Assembly (NCBI GenBank): GCA_023664485.1
Contig: JAMPFK010000004.1
Location: 102,059-166,058 of the forward strand
Reading direction: 5' to 3'
Source: Bacteroides fragilis
GTDB taxonomy: Bacteria > Bacillota > Clostridia > Lachnospirales > Lachnospiraceae
Length of the DNA: 64,000 nucleotides
Below the pieces are notes generated by a model. That model had not been told where the DNA came from. It saw only the letters and a program-made list of their open reading frames with translations, and searched no databases. This document shows positions 26,008 to 35,560 of the stretch, piece by piece. Within the stretch, counting starts at the first letter, position 1. Each line of letters opens with the position of its first letter. The position numbers and the translations under genes were made by a program.

Positions 26008-27126
26008 ATGGAAGGACAAAAGGAAAGAATGTCGAATATGGAGCTGCTGAGGGTTTTCAGCATGCTCATGATCGTCATGATACATCTCATGGATAAAACG
26101 GAGGCTATTACGGATATTGAAGCCGGCAGGCCGATGTACTATGCGGGCTGGATTCTGATGGCCGTCTGCAGAACGGGCAATAACTGTTTTGTGCTGATCA
26201 GCGGATATTTTTCAAAGGAATCGAGGTTCAGGCTGGAGAAGCTGCTGCGTTTATATGTTCAGGTATTTTTTTATTCCGTAACAATAGCGGCGCTGATGGT
26301 CTTTCTGCATGTGGATCTGACGAGCAGCAGACTGCTGGCGGTCGTGCTGCCTGTTACGCACAGGGAGTATTGGTTCGCGACGGTATACATAGGCCTGTAT
26401 TGCCTGATGCCGTTTTTAAATATTATGGTGGATCGTACCGAAGAGAGGGAGCTGAGACACCTGCTCATCGTTTTGGGAATCCTGTTCAGCGTAATTCCGA
26501 CTTTTTTCTATGCCAGCGGCTGGATGGGAGAGAGCGGGGCATACAGCATCGTATGGTTTGTTTTCTTATATCTGGCAGGAGCGTATATCAGGAATTATGG
26601 CCGGGAAATGGCAGAGAAATATAAATCGAAATGGATATACTGTTTTCTGGGTACAATAGGGATTGTACCGCTCGTCAGATTCGCTGCGGTTTTGCTGGAA
26701 GGGACCGAAATCGCTGTCAAGGCTCCGGCAATATTGTATTCCTCCAATTCTCTGCCCATGCTCTGCGCTTCTTTGTGCCTGCTGATGTTCTTTTGTTCTG
26801 TCAGGATTGAACGCCCCGGATTGTCCAGGGCAATTAACAGGGTCGGGGGGCTGACATTTGGGATATACCTGATTCATAATAACGTGAATCTGTCGCATTA
26901 CTTATGGGAAAAGTGCAGAGTTCATTATTGGTTTGCGGAGAAAGGAAACCTGCTCGTTGTTATGGGAATTCTGATCGCTGTTTTTGCGGCCTGCGGTTTT
27001 GTCGAGTGGCTGAGGCAGCAGCTGTTCAAAGTATTAAAAACAGAGAAGCTGATAAAATGGGCGGCGGAGACGATGGAAAAGGCCGTATATAAAGCAGGTA
27101 AGCGAAATGAAGGAGCGGATAAATGA
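26008..27126 (+). CDS. Acyltransferase family 3 membrane protein (intact)
   Basis: A 372-residue integral membrane acyltransferase with about ten helices. Its N-terminus (NMELLRVFSMLMIVMIHLMDK) has the conserved pattern with a membrane-embedded His (MIH, about residue 28) proposed to move the acyl group. The motif YWFATVYIGLYCLMPFLN (about residue 125) is the other typical region. It would O-acetylate or otherwise acylate a sugar using acyl-CoA from the cytoplasm. Unlike the three acyltransferase genes at 50.6-53.6 kb it contains no long G tract (the longest run is six G), so it looks constitutive. The stop overlaps the next ATG by four bases. Confidence 0.88.
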   Translation: MEGQKERMSNMELLRVFSMLMIVMIHLMDKTEAITDIEAGRPMYYAGWILMAVCRTGNNCFVLISGYFSKESRFRLEKLLRLYVQVFFYSVTIAALMVFLHVDLTSSRLLAVVLPVTHREYWFATVYIGLYCLMPFLNIMVDRTEERELRHLLIVLGILFSVIPTFFYASGWMGESGAYSIVWFVFLYLAGAYIRNYGREMAEKYKSKWIYCFLGTIGIVPLVRFAAVLLEGTEIAVKAPAILYSSNSLPMLCASLCLLMFFCSVRIERPGLSRAINRVGGLTFGIYLIHNNVNLSHYLWEKCRVHYWFAEKGNLLVVMGILIAVFAACGFVEWLRQQLFKVLKTEKLIKWAAETMEKAVYKAGKRNEGADK

Positions 27127-28268
27127 GAGTCCTGTATATGTCACACAGATATCATACAAACCAGACGACCATTATGAAGGGATGGAAGGAAAACGGGCAT
27201 GAGCTGCGTTTTTTGAGCCAGTATGCCGGAAAAGTGGAAGACTATACTTATGTAAAACCCATCGTAGTAGGCTATTCCGCTGTTTTCCGGGCTTTCGATT
27301 ATCTGTATGTGCATTTCCTGAAGCGGAAAGACCCCTTTGCAATCGATATGAAATTAAAATATGGGATTCCGCCGCTTTGGAAGCTGGCAAAATATATCAG
27401 GGAGTTCCGGCCGGACGTGGCTATTCTGCGGGAACGTTCCGTGTATACGATTTGTATGTATGCCCTTTGCAGACACTATCATATTCCGGCCATCCTTTAT
27501 AATCTGAGTCCGGTATGGGACAAGCCTAAAAAAATGGACCTGGCACATAAGATTGTCTGGAAGCTCACGCCCCGATACCGTATGACGCCGACGAATCTTG
27601 TCGGGATCGATTTTACGGGGCTTATAAAGGATGAAAACGGATATTGGGCGCCATTTCTGATGGAACCCCAGCTGCCGCCGGAAGAAAAGACTTACTTTGC
27701 CAATGGAAGAATCAACGTCTTTTGTATCGGCAAATATCAGGAACGGAAGAATCATCAGATGATGATCGAGGCGGTTGAAGAACTGCTTTCCGGATATGAT
27801 CTGCATCTGACGATTGCGGGAGAGATTTCCAATTCTTTTCATGAGAAATATTATCAGAAGGTGGCGGATTATGTGAAAGCGCATGGGCTGGAAGACAGGG
27901 TCACTTTTCTGTCGAATCTGAAAAGGACGGAAATTGCGGAAGAATATAAGAAAGCCGACGTTTATGTCGTTCCGAGTACGGGAGAGCCGGCATCGATCAC
28001 GGTCATAGAAGCGATGGCTTATTCCGTACCGGCTGTCAGCGGCTCTGATAACGGGACGGCAAGCTATATCGATTACGGTAAGACAGGATATGTCTTTGAA
28101 GATAACGACAAGGAAGATTTGAAAGATAAACTCGAAAAAATAATCTGCGACAGAGAAAATCTTGTTAAAATGGGAGCGGCGGGATACAGGCATGTTAAGG
28201 AGAATTTCCAGTTCAGAAATTATTATGGACAGGTAGAGACGATTCTGCGCGAAATGAAAGTAATTTAA
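27123..28268 (+). CDS. Glycosyltransferase family 4 protein
   Basis: A 381-residue GT-B transferase. The N-terminal domain begins MRVLYMSHRYHTNQ and contains VAILRERSVYT (about residue 100). The donor-side domain starts near residue 195 (INVFCIGKYQERKNH) and has the E-x7-E-like motif STGEPASITVIEAMAYS (about residues 280-296). No membrane segment. It overlaps the acyltransferase stop (ATGA), and a large GT-C gene follows 13 bases later. Sugar specificity unknown. Confidence 0.88.
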   Translation: MRVLYMSHRYHTNQTTIMKGWKENGHELRFLSQYAGKVEDYTYVKPIVVGYSAVFRAFDYLYVHFLKRKDPFAIDMKLKYGIPPLWKLAKYIREFRPDVAILRERSVYTICMYALCRHYHIPAILYNLSPVWDKPKKMDLAHKIVWKLTPRYRMTPTNLVGIDFTGLIKDENGYWAPFLMEPQLPPEEKTYFANGRINVFCIGKYQERKNHQMMIEAVEELLSGYDLHLTIAGEISNSFHEKYYQKVADYVKAHGLEDRVTFLSNLKRTEIAEEYKKADVYVVPSTGEPASITVIEAMAYSVPAVSGSDNGTASYIDYGKTGYVFEDNDKEDLKDKLEKIICDRENLVKMGAAGYRHVKENFQFRNYYGQVETILREMKVI

Positions 28269-28281
28269 GGAGAAAATATCT

Positions 28282-30891
28282 GTGAAAGATCTGTTGAAGA
28301 AAAACATTCCATTTATTGTTCTGTTCATAGTCATTCTGCTGTGTGTCGTTATGCGGGACGCTTCTTTTTCCATACCTGTCGTATCGAATCCGGATTCTCA
28401 AATTATTTTTTCCACAAACCAGACGGTATTGGAGCAGACATGGCAGCCGCCTGTGAAAAATATTTCGGGCGTTCGGATACCCTATACCAGTATGGCGGAT
28501 TTCAGCGGGAATATGGCGTTTCTCATTTATTCCGACGATTATTCGGAGATTTTGGCGCAGGCGGACATCCAATGCGTATTCCGTGCGGGGGAAGAAGGAA
28601 TACTGGAACCGGATTTTCCCAAAATCAAAGTGATACCGGGCGAGCGGTACCGGATATGCCTGCGTTATGAAGATGTTTTGGAAGAGGGCGCTCTTCAGTT
28701 CGCGTCGGGAAGCCAATATGCCGGATGTACGATAGACGGTACGGATTTTAATGCTGCCGCCGCTTTTGAAATCATTTCCGTAAAGCCGTCGCTGTGGATT
28801 CAGCTGCTTGCCGTTTTTGGTTCTTTTGCGGCGTTTTCCCTGCTGTTCATGATACTTTGGGAACGGAAATGGGAAGAATGTATCGGTCTGTCCATGTTCG
28901 GCATCGCGGCGCTTTTATATGTGGCCGGCTTATTTGATAAGCTTCCGGCAGGAATGGCGCTCGTTTATGTGCTTGCCGGCGTCAGTCTTCCGGTTTCGAT
29001 TTATTTTTATCATAAGAAGAAATTATCCGCCGGGAATCTGTATTCGCCGGCGCTGATCGTTTATGGGGTCATCTGCCTGCTGATCGCGCTTAACTGTAAA
29101 GGAGCATGGTTTGCAAGATGGGACGAATACAGCCATTGGGGATTGGCGGTAAAAGATATGTTTTATTATGATTCCTTCGCCAAGCATGTAAATACGACGG
29201 TAACTCTGCCGAGATATGTTCCCTTTGCGACACTGATCGAATACTTTTTTGTCTTTGCTAATGGATTGTTCTCGCAGGAACTGGTTTATATCGCTTACCA
29301 GACCGCGATGCTGAATGCCCTGATCGTGGTCTGCGGCGCTGCCAGGAAAAGAAAGTCCTGTTTGATACCCGCAATTGCCATTATGGTGCTCCTGCCGGCT
29401 CTTTTCTTTTACGATATTTATAATAGCATTTATGTGGACTCAATGCTGGCAGTATTTGCGGCCTATGTACTGATCTGTTATTACACGGAAGAGCTGAAAG
29501 GTTTTAATCTGCTGCGTATTTTGGGATGCCTTTTCGCCATGACATTGACAAAAGACATGGGAATGGTCATCGCGGGGCTGCTGACGGCGGTTATGGCGGC
29601 GGACAGGCTTTATCAGTCGATCCGGCAGAAAAAGAAGGCCGTCAGGAGCCTGCTCTGTCCCTGTGCCTGCGCGTTGTTCGTCGTCGGCGTCTATATGAGC
29701 TGGCAGATCTATATGAGCATTCCGATGAAAGAGCCGGAAAACAGGACGGCCGCAGCTGTGAAGGAAGAGGAAAATATCCCGATGCTTGCGGGCATTTATG
29801 AGGAAACGGCCAGTATAGATGGGGCTGCGCCGGGGGCGCTGTCCGGCGGAGAAGATGATTCGTCGTATGATGGGGAAGGCCCGGCAGATGCTGCTTTCCA
29901 GAGCACCGCGAGCGCGAGCGGCATTACGATAGACGGTATCCTGGGGCTGCTGAGGCATGAAGACGGCGGGTATCGTTATCAGGCCATTAAGAATTACCTG
30001 ATCAAAATCTTCGATGGAGAGACTTTTTGGCTTGGAAGCGTCAGCGTTTCTTATGTCGATATGTATATTCTGCTCCTGTTACTGACAGGAGGGCTCTGGC
30101 TGGCAGGTTTCTGGGGATCATGGGCCGATAAAATGGCATCTTTCGGCGTCTTTACATTCCTGACAGGAATATGCTATACTCTTGTATTAGAGCTTTTATA
30201 TTTATTTGCCTTCCCGATGGGAGAAGCGCTCCAGCTTGTATCACATGGGAGATACTTTGGTTCTTTTATGGGCGGCGTCGTCATTGCCTTTGCCAGCCTG
30301 CTGATACTGAGGACGCTGGAGAAAGAGGCGGAGAATAAACGTTTGAATCTGGCGGTCATATCCGGCCTGACGGCGGGAATTATCATCTGCACGCCGATGC
30401 AGAATTTTGTTGTGAAAAATATGGATACGCAGATTAAGGAAGAGAACTTATATGGGAGCCGGGAAATCGAGGAGGCTTTCAGGAGCATTTCGGCGAGAAC
30501 GGAAAAAATTTATTTTGTGTGCAACGGGGGCGGCGGAAGCACCTATTTAATCTTTAAGAATCTGGTGAGCCCTGTTTTAACGCCTTATCAGGAGTATGAT
30601 ATCTATGGTTCGGAAGCGGCTTATGTCCGGCAGAATGAGATTCGGGCAGGACGGGGCGAAGAGAATTCGGAGAAGGGCATAATCCTGCCCTGCGATGCCC
30701 TGGAAGACAGGCTGGACGACGCTCAGTATCTGTTTCTTTTTCATCCGGGAGAGGTTTTTCAGGAATCCTATGGGAGTTTGTTTGAGGAGGACGATACGAT
30801 AGAGGACGGCGCGTATTACCGGGTGGAGCGGACGGCAGATGGAATCCGGATGAAGTTTATTGGGAAAATTGACGTGGGGGTATATCGATAG
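28282..30891 (+). CDS. Large GT-C-like membrane protein with N-terminal extracytoplasmic domain
   Basis: An 869-residue protein starting at GTG with AAGGAGA upstream. One N-terminal helix is followed by about 150 polar residues predicted outside the cell, probably a beta-rich domain. Then come about twelve helices. The first outer loop of this core has RWDEYSHWGLAVKDMF (about residue 280), the acidic loop expected in a GT-C transferase. A long polar, Ala/Ser/Gly/Glu-rich insertion (about residues 490-555) interrupts the helices. A final soluble domain of about 140 residues lies after the last helix. The related layout of a small outer domain before a helical core recurs at 34108 and 47660. 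Likely transfers a sugar from polyprenyl phosphate. Confidence 0.7.
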   Translation: MKDLLKKNIPFIVLFIVILLCVVMRDASFSIPVVSNPDSQIIFSTNQTVLEQTWQPPVKNISGVRIPYTSMADFSGNMAFLIYSDDYSEILAQADIQCVFRAGEEGILEPDFPKIKVIPGERYRICLRYEDVLEEGALQFASGSQYAGCTIDGTDFNAAAAFEIISVKPSLWIQLLAVFGSFAAFSLLFMILWERKWEECIGLSMFGIAALLYVAGLFDKLPAGMALVYVLAGVSLPVSIYFYHKKKLSAGNLYSPALIVYGVICLLIALNCKGAWFARWDEYSHWGLAVKDMFYYDSFAKHVNTTVTLPRYVPFATLIEYFFVFANGLFSQELVYIAYQTAMLNALIVVCGAARKRKSCLIPAIAIMVLLPALFFYDIYNSIYVDSMLAVFAAYVLICYYTEELKGFNLLRILGCLFAMTLTKDMGMVIAGLLTAVMAADRLYQSIRQKKKAVRSLLCPCACALFVVGVYMSWQIYMSIPMKEPENRTAAAVKEEENIPMLAGIYEETASIDGAAPGALSGGEDDSSYDGEGPADAAFQSTASASGITIDGILGLLRHEDGGYRYQAIKNYLIKIFDGETFWLGSVSVSYVDMYILLLLLTGGLWLAGFWGSWADKMASFGVFTFLTGICYTLVLELLYLFAFPMGEALQLVSHGRYFGSFMGGVVIAFASLLILRTLEKEAENKRLNLAVISGLTAGIIICTPMQNFVVKNMDTQIKEENLYGSREIEEAFRSISARTEKIYFVCNGGGGSTYLIFKNLVSPVLTPYQEYDIYGSEAAYVRQNEIRAGRGEENSEKGIILPCDALEDRLDDAQYLFLFHPGEVFQESYGSLFEEDDTIEDGAYYRVERTADGIRMKFIGKIDVGVYR

Positions 30892-30933
30892 GCTCATGAA
30901 TTGTTTTATCATGAGAACTCTGGAGAATTTTAT

Positions 30934-31686
30934 ATGGATAAAGCAAAAAAGGTATTGATCGTCATTCCGGCCTACAATGAGTCGGAAAACATCGAGCAGG
31001 TGATAGAACAGATAACGGAGCGCCAGACGGCCCTGAACACCGCGGACAGCGGCGGCTTTCAATTCGATTATGTGATCGTCAACGACGGATCTACGGATGA
31101 TACATTGAAAATATGCGAGGAGCGGCAGTATCATTATCTGGATCTTCCGATCAACCTTGGGATTGGCGGAGCGGTGCAGGCGGGATATGTTTATGCCTGG
31201 AAGAACGGCTATGATATCGCGGTGCAGATCGACGGCGACGGACAGCATGATATCGCTTATCTGGAAGAAATGCTGCACCCGCTCATAGCCGGCGAGGCGG
31301 ACGTGGTCATCGGTTCCCGGTTCCTCAGGAAAGAGGGATTTCAGTCCTCTCTGGCGAGAAGGACCGGAGTCAGAATGCTCAGCCGCCTGATCCGTTTAAC
31401 GACAGGGAAAAAAATCTATGACGTGACGAGCGGGTATCGGGCGGTGAATCGTAAATTTATCGGTATTTATGCCAGGGATTATCCGACGGATTACCCCGAA
31501 CCGGAGGCGATCGTTACCGCGGTCATGTACCGGGGCCGGGTGATGGAAGTGCCGGTGCAGATGCGGGCGAGAGAAGGCGGCAAAAGCTCGATTAATTTCC
31601 GGAAGTCGGTCTATTATATGATCAAAGTAACGCTGGCGATTCTGGTCTGCCGGCTGAGTTACGGGGTCAGAAGGGCGAAAGACTGA
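30934..31686 (+). CDS. DPM1-like family 2 glycosyltransferase
   Basis: A 250-residue GT2 enzyme of the polyprenyl-phosphate mannose/glucose synthase type. Motifs: IVIPAYNESENIEQV, IVNDGSTDDT (about residue 50) and QIDGDGQHD (about residue 98). Later YDVTSGYRAVNR and RAREGGKSSINF are typical of DPM1-like proteins that load a sugar onto undecaprenyl phosphate. ATG 30934 has GGAG 8 bases upstream and fits the family better than TTG 30901. It stands beside a DUF2304 gene, a common pairing in Gram-positive polysaccharide loci, and would supply the lipid-linked donor for GT-C enzymes such as 21618 or 28282. Confidence 0.9.
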   Translation: MDKAKKVLIVIPAYNESENIEQVIEQITERQTALNTADSGGFQFDYVIVNDGSTDDTLKICEERQYHYLDLPINLGIGGAVQAGYVYAWKNGYDIAVQIDGDGQHDIAYLEEMLHPLIAGEADVVIGSRFLRKEGFQSSLARRTGVRMLSRLIRLTTGKKIYDVTSGYRAVNRKFIGIYARDYPTDYPEPEAIVTAVMYRGRVMEVPVQMRAREGGKSSINFRKSVYYMIKVTLAILVCRLSYGVRRAKD

Positions 31687-31724
31687 GAGCGGCATATTTT
31701 AACGTTTGGAGAAAGGGGCAGATC

Positions 31725-32093
31725 ATGGACATTATTCCCTCTACCCTGCGGTTTACACTGATCGCAGGCGTGATATGCTATTTTATTGTTATCCTGTATT
31801 ATTTGAAACAGCGGGTGCTGAATCTGAAATATACGCTGCTCTGGCTGTTGGCGGGAGCCGTTATGGGAGTTCTGGTGGTTTTCCCGGAACTGCTCGTATC
31901 GATTATCCATCTGTTCGGGATAGAGGACAATATGAACGGCCTTTTTATCATGTGCATCGCGTTTATCCTGATGATCCTGATGGCGCTGACATCCATTGTT
32001 TCCAGACTGGACAGGAAGGTCAGGAAGATGGTGCAGGAAATGGGGATTATGGATAAGAGGATTCGGGAGCTGGAGGGGAAGATTGGGGAGTAA
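31725..32093 (+). CDS. DUF2304 domain-containing small membrane protein
   Basis: A 122-residue protein with three predicted helices and a charged C-terminal coiled-coil-like tail (RLDRKVRKMVQEMG onward). The pattern matches DUF2304. In many Firmicutes and archaea it is encoded directly after a DPM1-like transferase, as here, and it is thought to help dock or activate that transferase at the membrane; the exact role is unproven. It is the last gene of clearly GC-rich composition, and the next gene starts only four bases downstream. Confidence 0.88.
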   Translation: MDIIPSTLRFTLIAGVICYFIVILYYLKQRVLNLKYTLLWLLAGAVMGVLVVFPELLVSIIHLFGIEDNMNGLFIMCIAFILMILMALTSIVSRLDRKVRKMVQEMGIMDKRIRELEGKIGE

Positions 32094-32097
32094 GAAT

Positions 32098-33087
32098 ATG
32101 GGGCCGTTAGTATCTGTGATTGTGCCATTATATAATTGCGGACAGTATATCGAAAAATGTATTTATTCTATTATTGGACAGAGTTATCCTAACCTGGAAG
32201 TTATTGTTGTAGATGATGGAAGTACTGATAATGGAGGTGCAGTTGTACAAAAATTATGTGAATTAAGTTCTAAAGTACAATATATTTACCAAAATAATCA
32301 GGGGGTTGCAAAAGCGCGTAACACGGCTTTACAGATGGCAAAGGGCAAATATTTGCTGTTTGTCGATGCGGATGATTATATAGATATGGACTATATTGAA
32401 GGTATGGTAAAATGTGCGGAAAGAAAGAAATCTGATTTAGTGATTGGTGGTTATACCATAGAATATTTGAAGGGCCGCAGGAGCAAGGCAGTTATACCGG
32501 GGGTATATAGGAGATTAGAACATGAAGAATGGGTTTATCGAATATCATCTACATGCAGCAGGTTGTATTTAAAAGAGTTTTGGGACGATTATCATCTTGA
32601 GTTTGTAACGGAAAAAGGTGCAAGAGCAGAAGACGTGCCGATTGTCCTGTTTTCAAATGCAATAGCCAGGCATATAGGAGTGTTGCAAAATGCGGGATAT
32701 CATTATGTTCAACGTGCCAATTCGGCTATGAATAGTCTGGCTGTGCATCATAAAGATAAAAAAGCTGTTTTTTTGTTTCCATATAAAGCATTTCAGAAAA
32801 TGTACCAGGAAGTTGTTGCAATATCGCCTGAAAATAGCAGAGTTTATTTTCATATGGGTATTTTAAAAGCCTTAGCGCATTTTGAATTTGTAATCTATAG
32901 AAATGCGGCTTCTGAAGAGAAGGAAAATTTTTCCGCCTATGTATGTGAATTATTAAAAAATGACTTTAAAGATATAAAGGATGATTGGAAGGCGGTTAGG
33001 AAAAAATGTGATTTGCCTTTTGTCATTAAGAGAGCAATAGATTTGTTTGTATTAAAATATAGCAGGATTCTATTGAAGAAAAAATAA
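32098..33087 (+). CDS. Glycosyltransferase family 2 protein, first gene of AT-rich module
   Basis: A 329-residue GT-A transferase with SVIVPLYNCGQYIEKC, VVDDGSTDNGG (about residue 38) and FVDADDYIDMDYI (about residue 88). The C-terminal half with CSRLYLKEFW and AEDVPIVLFSNA is the EpsJ-like variable part. ATG 32098 has GGGGAG about 7 bases upstream. Base composition and codon choice change sharply at this gene: A- and T-ending codons dominate from its first lines, whereas the gene ending four bases before uses G/C-ending codons. It thus marks the left border of what looks like an exchanged module. Confidence 0.88.
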   Translation: MGPLVSVIVPLYNCGQYIEKCIYSIIGQSYPNLEVIVVDDGSTDNGGAVVQKLCELSSKVQYIYQNNQGVAKARNTALQMAKGKYLLFVDADDYIDMDYIEGMVKCAERKKSDLVIGGYTIEYLKGRRSKAVIPGVYRRLEHEEWVYRISSTCSRLYLKEFWDDYHLEFVTEKGARAEDVPIVLFSNAIARHIGVLQNAGYHYVQRANSAMNSLAVHHKDKKAVFLFPYKAFQKMYQEVVAISPENSRVYFHMGILKALAHFEFVIYRNAASEEKENFSAYVCELLKNDFKDIKDDWKAVRKKCDLPFVIKRAIDLFVLKYSRILLKKK

Positions 33088-33104
33088 AATGGAGACAATA
33101 CAGG

Positions 33105-33959
33105 ATGGTAAGATATTGTTTTGTAATTTTACATTATAATGCTATAGAAGAGACGGAAAAATGTATCGAGTCCATTCAGAGAATGGAGAATCAGGATGAA
33201 ATTGCGATTGTGATTGTTGATAATGCTTCTCCGAATGGAACAGGAAGGCAGCTGGCAGTTAAGTATGGCGATGAGAAAACAATTTATATTTTATTAAGAG
33301 AAAGTAATGATGGATTTTCGAGGGGGAATAATGATGGCTGTCAATATGCGGTGGATAAATGGAATCCTTCATTTTTGATTGTTGCGAATAATGATGTTGA
33401 ATTTATCCAACCTGATTTTACAAAGCGAATTGAAGAAGAGTATCAAAAAAGCCGGTTTGATATTTTGGGGCCAGATATTTTTAATCCTGAAACGAGGATT
33501 CATCAAAGTCCAATGTCAATAGAACCGCCAGATAAGAAGCGGATAAATAAGACAATTGTATTGAATTGGTGCATGATTGCGTTATATCCATTAATGCATC
33601 CTGTTATGAAAAAATATTTTCAGAAAGCAGAGAGCAAAGGGGTTGAAACCAATTACCGGAATTATCAGGAAAACATCTGTCTGATGGGTGCCTGTTTGAT
33701 TTATGCTCAAAAGTATATAAAGGTGAGAAGAAAGATATTTGAACCCGAAACGCGATTTTTTTATGAAGAAAATATTCAGACGTTATGGTGTAGACGGCAC
33801 GGAAAGAAGATGGTATATCAGCCGGAGCTAAAGGTATGGCATATGGAAGGCAGGGCGACAGAGACGATTGCGAATGAGAAAGAGCGAATGAGATTTTATA
33901 TGCGGAATATATTGGAAGCGGCAAAGATATATAGAAAAGTTTTAGAAAGAAAAAATTAA
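33105..33959 (+). CDS. Glycosyltransferase family 2 protein (rhamnosyltransferase-like)
   Basis: A 284-residue GT2 enzyme of the WcaA/rhamnosyltransferase-like group. It shows FVILHYNAIEETEKCIESI near the start, IVIVDNASPNGTG (about residue 35), GFSRGNNDGCQYA (about residue 70) and VANNDVEF (about residue 95) as donor and metal sites. A later GACLIYAQKY and FFYEENIQTLWC are typical of inverting transferases that use dTDP-rhamnose or related donors. AAT-rich codons match the surrounding module. It is followed by a 148-base gap with a promoter before the Wzm gene. Confidence 0.87.
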   Translation: MVRYCFVILHYNAIEETEKCIESIQRMENQDEIAIVIVDNASPNGTGRQLAVKYGDEKTIYILLRESNDGFSRGNNDGCQYAVDKWNPSFLIVANNDVEFIQPDFTKRIEEEYQKSRFDILGPDIFNPETRIHQSPMSIEPPDKKRINKTIVLNWCMIALYPLMHPVMKKYFQKAESKGVETNYRNYQENICLMGACLIYAQKYIKVRRKIFEPETRFFYEENIQTLWCRRHGKKMVYQPELKVWHMEGRATETIANEKERMRFYMRNILEAAKIYRKVLERKN

Positions 33960-34041
33960 TTTGAATAAGATTTTCAATTAAGATTTTATAAAACGATGAA
34001 GTTGCGTATGTTAAGAAAAAATGGTATTCTTGTATAGAAAA

Positions 34042-34070
34042 TTGTTATTCGTTATTTCATTTTTTATATA
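34042..34070 (+). promoter_or_regulatory. Promoter upstream of wzm-wzt exporter genes
   Basis: TTGTTA (34042-34047), a 17-base spacer and TATATA (34065-34070) lie 38 bases before the ATG of the ABC permease, inside the 148-base gap between two genes. The rest of the gap is AT-rich with no hairpin of note. It would let the exporter genes be transcribed separately from the upstream transferases. Confidence 0.42.
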
Positions 34071-34107
34071 GAGTAGATAACTATAGTGTGGTTTGAAAGG
34101 AAATATA

Positions 34108-35472
34108 ATGAAAAAAGCTTTTAGAAGAGTGCTGATATTATTGGGTGTTATGCTGATCAATGTATTTTTTTTAACCGTAGAATATACAGATGATATCAGC
34201 ACAGAATTAGATATTGTAATAAGGGCAGAAAAAGAATTGACAATTCAGGCATTTATGTCTGAGACCATGGAGTTTGACGAAACACAATCACAAACGGTTA
34301 TATGTGATGCAGAAGAAGATAAAACAGTTGCATTTAAGATGCCTGTGACGACAAAATATCTTCGATTGGATTTTGAAGGCGGGACTGATGAGATTTTTAT
34401 AAAGAAATTATGTATTAATTATAAAACAGTATCTGTTGATCTTATACAGGGATATCAAAACACGGTTTTGTTACAGAATATGTTGAAATATGATGGAGCC
34501 GAAAATGGTATCAGGATATTGTGCACGGGTAATGACGCTTATGTGGTTTATGATCTTAGTTCTGTGGAATTAGACAGACTATTAGAAGATTATGCTGCGA
34601 ATGATAATTTTAGAAAAAAGATAATACTTTGTGTTGCTTTTGATTTGATCTGCATTATTTGTTATGTACAAAGAAGGAAGTTGACAGCCTTTTTGCTTGA
34701 GATTATGGGTAATAGAGGTTTGTTGCTTGATTTGGCGAAGAATGATTTTAAGACTAAATATGCAGGATCATACCTGGGGATTATTTGGGCTTTTATACAA
34801 CCTGTTGTAACGATATTAGTGTATTGGTTTGTATTTCAGGTGGGATTTCGATCAGGAGCGGTAGACGGTGCACCTTTTGTTCTGTGGTTGACTGCCGGTT
34901 TGGTTCCATGGTTTTTTTTCAATGAGGTGTTAAATAGTGCAACAGGTAGTTTATTGGATTATAGTTATCTGGTAAAAAAGGTAGTTTTTAATATAGAAGT
35001 TATACCGTCTGTAAGAATTGTTTCATCACTTTTTGTACATGTATTTTTTGTAATGTTTATGTTGTTCATATTTTTGCTTAATGGCATTTCTCCCAGTCTG
35101 GCATGGTTACAATTAATATATTATTCATTCTGTTTAGTTATGCTTGTTATGGGGATTACTTATTTAACAAGTGCTTTGGTGATATTTTTTAGAGACTTAG
35201 CCCAGATAATCGTGGTAGTTCTTCAGGTGGCTATGTGGATGACTCCCATTTTGTGGAATAGCAATATGTTATCTGATAAGTTACAGATTATTTTCAAGAT
35301 AAATCCTCTTTATTATATTATTCAGGGGTACAGGGATGCGTTAATGTATCATAAATATTTTTGGGATTCGGAATACCAGACAGTATATTTTTGGATTTTT
35401 ACATTAATTTGTTTATATATTGGAACAGGAGTCTTTAATAAACTGAAAGATCATTTTTCAGATGTGATTTAA
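34108..35472 (+). CDS. wzm: ABC-type polysaccharide export permease (Wzm/TagG family) with added N-terminal domain
   Basis: A 454-residue protein. The C-terminal 260 residues are a standard polysaccharide/teichoic acid export permease: LLLDLAKNDFKTKYAGSYLG, IIWAFIQPVVTILVYW, PFVLWLTAGLVPWFFFNE and NPLYYIIQGYRDAL. The first roughly 190 residues are additional: one N-terminal helix, about 150 polar residues predicted outside the cell, and a second helix, then the canonical permease. Usual family members are 250-270 residues. AAAGGA lies 6 bases before ATG 34108. With the ATPase next door it should export a completed undecaprenyl-linked chain; the extra outer domain may guide or check the substrate (inference). 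Confidence 0.88.
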   Translation: MKKAFRRVLILLGVMLINVFFLTVEYTDDISTELDIVIRAEKELTIQAFMSETMEFDETQSQTVICDAEEDKTVAFKMPVTTKYLRLDFEGGTDEIFIKKLCINYKTVSVDLIQGYQNTVLLQNMLKYDGAENGIRILCTGNDAYVVYDLSSVELDRLLEDYAANDNFRKKIILCVAFDLICIICYVQRRKLTAFLLEIMGNRGLLLDLAKNDFKTKYAGSYLGIIWAFIQPVVTILVYWFVFQVGFRSGAVDGAPFVLWLTAGLVPWFFFNEVLNSATGSLLDYSYLVKKVVFNIEVIPSVRIVSSLFVHVFFVMFMLFIFLLNGISPSLAWLQLIYYSFCLVMLVMGITYLTSALVIFFRDLAQIIVVVLQVAMWMTPILWNSNMLSDKLQIIFKINPLYYIIQGYRDALMYHKYFWDSEYQTVYFWIFTLICLYIGTGVFNKLKDHFSDVI

Positions 35473-35560
35473 AGTATTGTATTCAGAAAAATATCCTGTG
35501 AGTGAGCTTTTTATTTGCAGGATGAGCAGTATGTTAAAGAGGAAAGGAATAAATATAAAA

